Shown in pieces: positions 1 to 11,200 of a stretch of DNA of 64,000 bases (the first letter of the stretch is position 1; every line of letters starts with the position of its first letter). Source of the DNA: Aplidium turbinatum (lineage: Eukaryota > Chordata > Ascidiacea > Aplousobranchia > Polyclinidae); contig OU964928.1 of the NCBI GenBank assembly GCA_918807975.1, positions 1,736,001 through 1,800,000 of the forward strand, given 5' to 3'. The notes beneath the pieces are model-generated. The model ran no database searches, had not been told where the DNA came from, and saw nothing but the letters and a program-made list of their open reading frames with translations. A program made the position numbers and the translations under genes.

Positions 1-379
1 GCTTCAAATCAATAGACGTTCAATATTACGTTTACAAAGGCAAAAAGCATTTAAACATATGACCTAACATTTCTAGCTTGCGGTACGGTCTCAAATCGAT
101 TTGCTTTTGCTTTTATTGGTAGAACTCTACCCCGTGGCTCACAACCACCTACGATTTACTAATTTGTTCTCTACTGTACCACGTGCTGTTACCATCTGCT
201 CAGTATCGTAGTGTGGCAATTATTTTGTATTGTTTCTTTGCTGATTATATCGAACCTGTGATGTTTGCTTCATAAATCCAATATTTGCGTTTTATAAAAA
301 AAGAATAAAAGACCTTGCGAAAGTGATTTGTCTCTGTTAACTTTGCATAAAGGGCAAGGCGCATTAACCGTCCTACCAG
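1..379. other. Gene-free flank, nothing recognised
   Basis: I see no coding exon, RNA gene or recognisable repeat end in this stretch. It lies just beyond the tail of the SINE that begins near 380. Confidence 0.4.
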
Positions 380-1592
380 CCTCAAGTGGTTGGTTTTGAA
401 TCTTTATCCTCGGACTGACAAAACCTTTGATAAGTTAGTTATTCCTAGTAGTATCGCATACTTGTAGACTAGAGGCTCTGAACCTCTGACGTAGGGCCTG
501 TTACCGACAATGACGAAGTGAAGTTTCTGATTGTTAAAGTGTTGTTTGTGAATTAATACACCCAGTAGGTGCCGCTGAATGGAGAGCTGTCTTGCTCAAG
601 CACACACCACAAGAGCAGTGTTGTACGTTGACGGTGTCAACTTTTTGTTGACGCTGAGGCTAGCGCCGTCAGTTTATTTTTTAGTTGACGGAAGTGATAG
701 CACCGTCAACTAGCACACGTCAACTTTTGTCGATTTTAAGCGTCAAGCGCTATGCGTCATTTTTTGTTTTCATGGAAAATCTCGTTTCACAATGTATTCT
801 GGCCAGCGCGACTCATCCGAATTACAGGCTTTCAAGTTGGTTGAAATGGCTACCCGGAATACAAGCGGAAGGAGTTCGCCAAATGGTGATCACTCGTAGG
901 CTATCTTGAGCAGTAGCCTATCGAGAACGAGGGGTCAGAGAGGGAAAGCGAAAAATCAATGAATGTCATCGCGGAGGTTGAAGATACTTTATTTCAAGAG
1001 CTCTATGCCCCAGAAAAGAGCGATGATGATGATGCAGTGGACCTCGTTAAAAGATTTATATATGCCAAGCATTACAGCACGCTTGGAACAGTGATAGGCT
1101 ACCATTCCGAGTAAACGTTTTCAAGGCTTGTTTTTGAAATACAACACACCGATACCATCCAGCGCTGCTGTGGAACGCATGTTTTCACTTGGAAAGGACA
1201 TTATGCGTCCCAAACGCAGCAGATTGTCGGACAAACGTTTTGAAATGCTTGTGTTTCTACAAGGAAATAACTAATAGGCTAAGCATCTAATTACAATACA
1301 GTCACAAAACATATTACCTGTTCTTTATTCATAGCTATTGTTAGCCTAAACTTGGTTGAAATACTTCCGTTTTGTGAGACCCTGGCTAAAAAGCGCTAAA
1401 AATTAGCGCTGACGCTGACGCCGTCAATTTCTTTAAGCGCTTACGCAGTAGTTTACGCCGTAAAGTTTTTAGGCAATTCGCGCTGACGCTGATGTCGTCA
1501 ATTTATTTCATTGACGCGTACAACACTGCCCAAGAGCCGAACCAGCGCCGCTTGGTCTTGCGGGCGCTTACTCACTATGAGTTAACGCAACC
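380..1592 (-). repeat. tRNA-derived SINE (family A), split by a hAT insertion
   Basis: Read on the minus strand, the unit starts near 1592 with a tRNA-like head (GTTAACTCATAGTGAG, then GGCGCTGGTTCGGCTC as a B-box). It is broken at 1528/616 by a hAT element and resumes through a body with GCTTGAGCAAGACAGC to a tail around 380-430 (CAGTCCGAGGATAAAGATTC). The same head, body and tail occur uninterrupted and in the same order at 6163-6452, which shows that the two halves belong together. Partial copies with the same tail lie at 25741 and 63190. Confidence 0.75.
616..1528 (+). mobile_element. hAT-superfamily DNA transposon, internally deleted copy
   Basis: The ends are CAGTGTTGTACG at 616 and its complement CGTACAACACTG at 1517-1528. 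They are flanked by an 8-bp target duplication, CACAAGAG (608-615) and CCCAAGAG (1529-1536), with one difference. Both ends carry scattered TTGACG/CGTCAA subterminal repeats. Inside, frame pieces at about 766-850 (containing ASATHPNYR) and 955-1090 precede a clear hAT C-terminal dimerisation segment at 1130-1274 (TPIPSSAAVERMFSLGKDI, then RPKRS and SDKRFEMLVFL) that ends at a stop. At 913 bp it is far shorter than an autonomous hAT, so most of the transposase, including the catalytic core, has been lost. Confidence 0.88.
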
Positions 1593-1944
1593 CGCACTTT
1601 CAAACATAAGCTACTGTACAGTTAAGTTCATTAGTTGAGATTAATTCAATCCACCATAGCACTCACGAGAGACCACACTTCACTGACAATGCGGTTACGA
1701 ATCCTGTCATCTTCCAAAAGGAATTGAGGATGTTTGAAAAGACATTTTCTCTTTGAAAGCGTCTAAAATGAAACGACATTTACAACCTTAAAACATTTTG
1801 AAAGGCAGATTGCGTGGATACGAAGCTGCACTATATTCAGAGAACATCTGCAAGTCTTTGATAGACCCGGCACTGCTTCCAGTTGTCTCTTGTGTTGCAT
1901 CTATGACCACAGTGCGCTGTATGTTGTCGCAATGGGCGCAAATA

Positions 1945-2020
1945 AAACATGATTATTAACATTCAATGTCTGCAGACGTTGAATTAATATAAAAAGTACT
2001 AATTTTCTGGCTGGGTCACC
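1945..2020. mobile_element. Partial copy of the palindromic MITE family
   Basis: The central palindrome ATGTCTGCAGACGTTGAAT and the following ATAAAAAG, with a CTGG end, match one half of the family seen whole at 53272-53356. The copy sits roughly 200-280 bp upstream of the phosphatase start codon. Confidence 0.5.
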
Positions 2021-2227
2021 AGGTCTGCTTTATTATTTTTGTACAAGCAAAGTCTCGATTGTTTTTGACATATTTGCGTTGAAAGCGTAAAATAAGCAAT
2101 CGACCAGTAACTAGTTCCACTGGAACGCATTTGTTTCGTCAACAATTGTTGACACAACTGCCACAGCTCATGCATCACTCTCGCTGCGATATCCCCAGTT
2201 AATAATTGACGAGCGGTTACCTTTAAA

Positions 2228-5200
2228 ATGGGATTCCGTTCCGCAGTTATGCGAGTCGGCAAAATGAATGACTTCATCAACGGCAGCTTCGAGTCTTCTG
2301 AGGCTGAGCTGATCCACGAGAGCGGCCCGTCAATGCACATTCCTCGCCTTCCGCCCTTGCATGATGACGTCACAAATAACGCAAGCACCAAGGCGACAAG
2401 GCAGAAAAAAGTCAGTTTTCAAGAACCTGAAGTGAAAATGGAATCTGTGATAACGGTCAGTGACGTCATACACGAAGAGAAAGGAAGCGAAGATGACGTC
2501 ATTGATAAGGCGCAAACCAAAATAAACACCACCGGAAAACCATCAGGAGAAATTTCAGGGATACCGGAAATATCCGATCTCTGGTGGAATAATGTGGCTC
2601 TTCATGGAGGAAGAAAGGAGAAGCAGCCACAAAACAATTTCGAGTAAGTTTAAGTGTGCGTGTTTAGTTCCATGTGTTCTGTGTAGTCGAGTTCATGGTG
2701 TGTTCCTTTCATGGTGCCAGTTGATAAAATCATGCAAAGCGAGTGCTTGTCGTAACTTTCTTAGTTTACTGAAGCAGTTAATAGAGCCTTAGTCTGATAG
2801 AACTTGTCTGATCTTCATGAAGAAGATTATTTTGATACTTGATTACAGTGGTGAACACTTTAAATAAAAAGAAATAGACAAATACAACAAAGATTCCTGT
2901 CAGCTTCTTTGAACACAGATGAAAAGAAATTAACCTAGCTTAGATTCTTTGGAGCCAGTATTAAAAGATCAATTCAGCCGGTCGTAGCCGCAGAGACCAT
3001 AGGCATTTGCATTTCTCTCTAGAGCATCGTACTGTTCATAATCATGAGAAAGCAAGAGCTATAGTCGAAGGGGCGCCACTCCGCAATCGACAACATGCCT
3101 TTAAATCAGCTTTAAATGTCTTGCCAAAGACACAGCCACATGCTTTTCAGCGGTGTCGAACCGGCGCCCTATTGAACGTCGAACCAGAAGTCTCACTTGT
3201 CGGCAATGCAGCAGCCAATCTAGTGTATAATAAAATAGACCAAGAGAAAATTTGGCCATTTTAAATATATCCAATTTGCAATTTAGAATTAGGCTACCAA
3301 AACACTGAACCACTAATGGAGGAAATAAGTCACGAGGTGAAAGAAGTGAGCAACAAGCACAATCATAACAAGTGAAACCGCTGACATAACAATTGTTTAT
3401 CCAGTGAACGATTATTGTGCATGATTAATCAGTTGATTAGTTATGATTTAATAATAATAATAATCTTGTTTCCTTTTGCGCCCATTGCGATTACCATGGA
3501 GATGCGACTACATATAATACATTGCGACCATAATTGTGGGAAACGCGATCATCGTGACATCTGCTACTCTTATTTTAATAAGACATCAAGTTTCCTGCCG
3601 GTGTCTTGCCGGGATACAGCCGTATGCTTTAAACTGGTGTCGGACAGATGTCCCATTGAGTGTCGCGAAGGCGTTTTGTCACTCGCCCAAGCAGCGGAGA
3701 AGTGCATTTACAATAACAGAAATTTCAGTTCACAGCTCAAATTACTCTCTGAATACAATTTTCTGCAGTCTATAACTTATGTATTGCAATAATGTAACCT
3801 CGCCTAAAAGAGATGTTGTTTATTCGTTTGGAAGAATGAGAAGCAAACGTTCTATGTAAAAAAAATAATCAGGCGTCGCGCTTTTCCGCTCAACTGTACA
3901 CTAATATAGAGTAAAATCTACTTGCAAATATGGTGATGAGGAAGAGACCACAGACCAATTCCACGAACGCATCAACCTATCAAAAAAGAGCAAAAGGTCT
4001 ACGACTGCATGAGAACGAGAATGAAACCAATAACTAGTTGTTTTCTAACAGCTTTCCTGTGTAATCCAGGAAGAAAACACATTAGCCTGGGGCCGTGGAA
4101 GGACTTTTAGCTCTAAAAACTGATAATGAAAAAGAATTTTTCATCATATAAGAATCTGAATCATGCACGTTGGTCGTGCCCAGTCCTTTTGTAATCTAGA
4201 ACTCTTACAAAAAGTTAACAAGCTTGTCGACGCTAGAACTGCTGAAACCGACGGAGCTTTTGCATAATTACAATATTCTTGCAGTAAATGCAAGTTATAA
4301 AAGGTAGGCTACCGTAGTGCTTTTTTCCAAAACTAATGTTTTCACGGACTTCTTGGAACTTTAATAAAATCTTTGAGGGCCCGTTCATTGTAAGTCGGAG
4401 AACCGCTAGTCTATCCTCTTATGCAAACGTAGATTGCTCGTCATCCAAAAAATGCTTTGCAGAAAGGTTCAAATGGCAATACGGACCTTCATTGACCATC
4501 TCGGCGTAAGGATTTTTGGAGTCTTCCTCATTTTCCTTGACATCATCCTAATGATAATAGACCTAAGTCTCGGAGAAAAGACAGAATCAAGTCAATTGTT
4601 CTTTGATGGAATGGCATTGGGATTATCTTCAATTTTTATGATCGATTTATTTCTCCGGATATTTTCGTATGGGTAAGAATGTAGTGTAGCATACAATACG
4701 CACTCTACAGTATTATGCTACAAATCATGTAAAATTTTAATTCATTTACACATTGTATTTACCTGCCTTTGTCAGATAAACATTTCAATTTTAGGCACAA
4801 TTATTCTATTAGCCTAATTTATTGTTTGTGACATTCTTGGATTTTTTACATTACTGCTGAAGTTGGCATACACGGCGGAAAGTGAGGCATCGCCACCATG
4901 AAATATTAGGAATGCTGCATGTGGAAAAATAAGGAATATATCCACATTCCCACCACCAGTCGTGCTTTATCTTGATAAACATGCATCTCTGGCAACTGCT
5001 CAGGTTTAGACAAAACTATTTGAGAGAGGGGGGTTCCAAGGGATACCTTTGAACCCCGGCCCGGGACGATTTGGTGGCCTGTAATCTTTTCAAGGGGCCA
5101 GAAAACTTAACGAAGCCACCGGATTTCTTTAAAAATAAGCTAGTGCGTTTGTCTTAAAAGTATCTTTGGGCCTGAGTGTCTCATTGACACCTGGCTCAAA

Positions 5201-8200
5201 ATATCCTCTCAACGGCCCTAAGTGCCATAAAGCACATTTGGTTGACATGCAGGCCACCCACGACAAGCTTCAAAAATCAATTTTCAGGTTTTAGATATAC
5301 CTCATTGCTGTTTCTACTATTGCTAGTATTGTACTCTCATATATTTAGTAAAAATTGCACAAGACCTTATTGGCATATTACAACAAAGTAGCTCCAAACG
5401 CTTCGTTTACAAAATGATTGGTAAAGTTTATCGCAGGGTGCTCAATTTTTTTGAACCATGTGCCGCCCTTTGCATTTCGCAAGTCTTGGGGGGAACCAAT
5501 AAAATTTTCACTCATTGTTTTCTGGAAATTTGGTCTGAGCTTAATTGTATAATTAATGTATATACTGTATGCTAGAGTCCAGACGGGGGCTGCAGAGAGT
5601 TTTTCCGCGGGCCGCACTCTGGGCACCGCTGGTTTAGTGCAACAATTATATTTATTTTATACAGAAGTATACAGAAGTAGGTGAGTAATTTTGTTATTAC
5701 TGAGGGAAGATGCAATACTGGAACTTTTCAAAACCTTTTCTGCCAATTATTACATCACCACAACTGCTTTATGGTGATGCAACTTTCCACAACCTTATGC
5801 TGCATTTATTTGTTGTTGTCTATTTCAAACTCAGGTTTCGAGAATTTTTCACAAGTGTCTGGGAAGTCATGGATGGAATTGTCATTGTGGTCACATTCGC
5901 GGTCACCATTCTTTACACAGCGTTAGATGAATACATACAAGAGACGGATGCTCAAGGATTGGGAAGGTAACGGATTTGTCTAAATCTCTTTGCCAGTGAG
6001 ATTCAATCTAGTTAACAGCCGGTTTGTTTTGATTAAAATTATCCACATTTTGTAACCTCTGCGTAGGATGATTAATGTTAGGTCCACTAGAAAAAGTTGG
6101 TCAAGAGCCGGTTCTGCCAATGTCTTTTTTTATTTTCAGGTAGTGGTTCGCGCGAACCGTTAGCCCCGTTAGCTCAGTGGTTACGCGCCCAAGATCAAAA
6201 GGCGCTGGTTCGACTCAGTCTCGGGGTGTGCGCTTGAGCAACGCATTTCAAGACGGTTCTCTATTCAGCGGCATCTAGTAGATAGAATAATTCCGTGGCA
6301 ACAACACTTCAACAACAATCGGAAACTTGGCTCTGTCGATCTCTGTAACTGGCCCTGCGTTAGTGATTTAAAGCCTCTGCAATTAGGCTATGAAGTTGCC
6401 AGGAGTAATGTATCAAAGGCTTTGCCAGTCCGAAGATAAAGATTTAAAACCAATGAACAGCCGGTTGGAATCCTATCGAATCCTTCCACTGATCTCACAA
6501 CATCGCGTTCGTTTATAATTTATAAAGTCAAAAGATAACGATGAAGTTTTCAAAATAGCATGAGTGTGGTTTTGATAAGTTGGAATTTCCAACAAAAAAG
6601 TACTAAACCTCGATAGTGACTGCCATATTTGAAGTTACAATGTTGATAAGGAGGTTACTTTGTTGAATTATGTGCAAATAAAACCAAGTGACGACAAGAT
6701 ATTTATCGTGACACAAAAGTAAATACCTAAACGTTTTCCTGTGTATATCTAAGTCTAGCCAAACATTTTAAAGTATGATGTAATTGCATTTAAGTATGAA
6801 ACTGAAAACCTGATTACGAAAACAACTTGTCACATTTGAATGAAATATATTCCGAACACAGCAAGCATTTCTGCAATCAACATGTAACACATTGTCAAGA
6901 TATCTGTATCTGAAAATGGTACCTGAATGTCCAAACGTAGTTTTTCTGGTGTAGATATCTTGCTAGTGCATGTAAGGCTCGTTGTACAGATGCTTGAAGT
7001 GGTTTGAATTTGTTTTATTCAAATGTAACTTAAGTACTTTTCGTAACCAGTTCTTCGAGGAAATAGATCTTTCAACAAATTAGAATATTATCCTCACATA
7101 AGACTTTTTTTCGTCAGACTAATCGTGTTCGCGCGGTTGCTCCGCGTCGTACGGGTGGCCCGGATCTTTTACTCCCACCAACAGATGAAGAAGTCGAGCA
7201 GAATGACGGTGTCTCAGAACAAACGACGCTACCAGGTGCGCAATCAAAAGTGACGTCACAACAGAGTGGCCCTGAAAGGAAATGAAGCCATAGTGAAACT
7301 ACATAACAATATGTCCCATGACAACACACAAATGGCCTGCATTTTAATCTAGCCAACATAAAGTACAAACGCTGAAAGCGTTGTTGATCATAACAGAGAG
7401 AACATTTGTTAATTTGTCCACGTTTTCTGTCCTTGATGACCATGAAAAACATATCAAAATTTGATAAATTTAATTTCAATTACAAAGTTAAGATAGGGAT
7501 TGGGTTATCTAAGGTGCAATTTCTGCACTAACACACTAAGAAGGTCGAAGGGATGTTTATACTCAGTTAGGCTATGCCGTTTTATATATGAACAAATAAA
7601 TCAGGAATCACTTTATTGAATTTCACTTTAATTTTCTTCAATCAGAAAGACGGGTTCGACTTGGACTTAACCTACGTCACCGATGACGTCATAGCGATGT
7701 CATTTCCCAGCAGTGGCGTGCAGAGCTTCTTTCGAAATCCGATCAAGGAAGTGAGAAGATTCTTTGAGACAAAGCACAAAGGAAAATACAAAATCTACAA
7801 TCTGTGTAGTGAGTTTGAAAGGTGGCATTTTGTCCGTTATCTTATCTTTCAACTGACCTAGAGCTGCCTATTAAGGTTAAAAGTGCAGTGAAGATCAACC
7901 AAACCATTTTTGAAAAGCACTTGTAGAAAACCAACCTTACAAACAAGGAGTAGTGTTGACATGTGGGTCAAAGAACATTTTCGGACCAGGACACCTAGTA
8001 GTCTTCAGCGTCTTAAGTATCACACGGTTTCAAATGCAAAAAGAAGAAGAATCACAGATTGTTGGCCAGTGGGCACTTCCGCATTATAATACTTCGCCCT
8101 CTTCGAGAAAAGTTTGGACACCCCTTAACTGCAACTTTTGTTTTTGTGGAAAACTACGTTTTTCTTTGATAAACTAACTGGCCATTTTCCCTTCCTCAAA

Positions 8201-11200
8201 GCATGATTGGTGGGATGGATCTTTCATTGTTTCCGGGACTAATTCTTCATCTAAACTGCTTTGCTGACACCTTTGCGCTATAAATAGGTTGTTTTGTGTT
8301 CCAGGTGAAAGAAGTTACGACACGCGCATGTTCGAGAATAGAGTGAGCAGAGTAATGATCGATGACCACAATGTACCCACCATCAGGTGCAGCTAATTGC
8401 TTGTGAGAATATTTTTGCTCAAATGAAACATTTTCACAATTCAACGGAGCATAGCCTAGGCTACGTAGCAAATACAGCATGCATTCATTGTTGTGCTTTA
8501 TTAACTTATTCGTATTCAGGCTAAGCCTATAATGGTGGTTGAAGCTCGGAGGCAGGAAAACAATCCAAGGCTTAACGTAGCAAACTTAACTGATTATGGG
8601 ACAATTTTTTCGTTGATAACTAGCCAACATGCAGACCGCAAATATATTCTATGCATATTGGCTTGTGCAGCACAGCAAACCGAAGCATAATGTTGCTGTT
8701 AGTAATATTGCAGTAAATTCATTGTGCTGTCTAGAGTCAGTTGGCTATTACAGAGCAATATATGCCATCACTCAACAACACACATAGGCAGCGCAGAAAG
8801 AAACCGACCTGCTGTGGTATAAACCTTATACCATCTTATGATCTCCTTTGCCAGTTTTATGTCTTTTCCACGTTACCTATTGTTGAAGCTTTTTGTCGTT
8901 TTCCTCAGTGACCTCATGAAGTTCATTGATGACGCACGTCAGTGGATGACGAGTGGGGATGGTCACGTGATTGCCATCCACTGTAAAGGCGGGAAAGGAA
9001 GGACCGGAACCATTGTTTGTTCCTGGCTGATTGACACTGGCAAGTTCCAGACTGCCACGGTAGGTACCACGATCAGGCGACGTGATAGATGCTTTACCCT
9101 TTGTGAAAGTTAATATGAAATCAGGTTCAACTTAAGTAACTCATAGTTTGTCAAGGAAACATAACTCTGGCCCACCCATTAACTATTGACTGGTCAACGA
9201 ATCACGTTTTTAAATTATATCTCGTAAATATAATTTATAAGACTGAAGATGAAGACAGCCTAGTTTTCGAAACATTTGCTGAGCGTGAGTTTAGTATCTT
9301 TACTTTCAGCTCTTTTTTGATAAGCTGAGGCTATCATTGTAGGATGCACTGGAATACTTCGGCTTACGGAGGACTGACATGAACGTTGGAGAAACGTTCC
9401 AAGGAGTAGAAACTGCATCACAGATCCGCTACGTCGGTTACTTTGAAAGGATAAAGCATGAATTTAAAGGATCCGTTCCTGTTCAAAGGGAAATGAAACT
9501 AACCAAGATCGTCATCAACTCAATTGCAGGTAAATAACAATGGAGTACGGTCACCATTTTTTGTTGAATGATTGTTTGTTTTCAGCAGACTTTTAACACA
9601 AACTGCAGTAGATTTTCAGTTTTCTCAATAGTTGTTCAGATCATATCAGAATAAACTGATGTGATATGATCACAGTGCAAATCAAGCATGTGTTAAAGTG
9701 AACACCCAAACAAAATGGTAACCGTACGCCACTAGTGTACACTCACATTGATATGGAAGCGATTTGTAGTAGAATATCCGCAGACATTGTGGTGGCATAT
9801 TAAACTCGCGCTTCACCAAGCGGATGGGTGAGCAATAATATTTTGCCGCTCAAGGTAGGTTTAAGAACTCTAATATTTTCAATGTCAAGCACAATTCCTT
9901 GTGAGAAATTGTTGAAAAGTTAATTTTTTCGTTGTTAAAGTTACATCACCTAAAGTAGGCAACTTATAGATATAAATAAGTGTCACGATTTCTTTCTATC
10001 TCTTACCAGGAAAAAGACTTGGAAAGGTTCAATGACGTAGTTTAATGGGTTAAACCGAAAAGCAGTCAATTAAATTCACGGATAGTTCTACTAGTGAAAT
10101 GATATATATATGAAAACGCTTGAAGGACTCCAACGAATGGTTCACCACTTCCAGCAATTAATCAAAGTAACAGTAAACAGCAATAGATTCCAACGCTTGC
10201 GGCTTTTGATCGAGTCTAACGTGATCCACTCACAGCTTCTCATACGATTCTAGTTTCAATCAGAAATTGTATTAGCATCAACTTTGCTTTACTCGTATTC
10301 AATACTTCAACTCTCGATCAACAATAATCTTTGCGTCTATTAACAACTGCTACTACTACAACAATGATCTCTCATCACCAACTGATCATAGTAATCAACT
10401 CATCATAATACAACTCCCATAATTATAGCAGGTTTAAAGAAGCTTCTAGATAGTCACGTAGGCGTAGAAGGTTGCAGAAAAAACGTTACATAATAAAGAT
10501 TTCGCAATCACAGATCTACTGGTCAACATCCTTATGACGTCATGACAAACGTCACTCGGCAATTGTGAAAAACAACAGAACATTCCAGATTTGTTCTGAA
10601 TGAATGTTCCGAATGCTCTGGAAACACATTACATAATAGAGACCTGCAATCAAAGGTTACTTCAGGTCAATAACCGATAATAACACATCGCACCAGAATT
10701 TTACAATCAAAACAACACGCTCGTTGAAGACACAAAGCAGTCCATCGCGAGGCCTTGCACATTGATTGTGACAATAAGAAAGTTATTTGGCAACTCTAGT
10801 AACTTTATGGCTGCAGTACCGTTTCACCAATGTTGGAAAGAAAAAGTGCTAATTTTTCCAGATTATTACAGTAGGTTGAGGCAGACTTGCAAATCTATTT
10901 TTATTTAAGTTTTCGCTTAATGGCTGATGGGATACTAAAGGAAAAACTTGACTTGGCGATTGTACACTGTACAGTGTACACGTTCTTTGTGTTTAACGCG
11001 CTACCATAAAACGATTTTCAATAAAATTTAGCCCCATTGCGGTCTGACCAGCGTTCTGCGCGTGCTTTTGTCAGAGCTTTCAAAACGGGAATGGGCGTGA
11101 GCAGCGAAGCGTGCGACTGTACAGTCTACGTCACTATAGACTAGCGATCAGCTGATCGCGCAATAGTTGTTACTGCCAACGATTTAACTGTAGGCTATGT

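Noticed and set aside
6163-6235. Possible tRNA gene
   Set aside because: A- and B-boxes are present but there is no paired acceptor stem, and the unit continues into a SINE body and tail.
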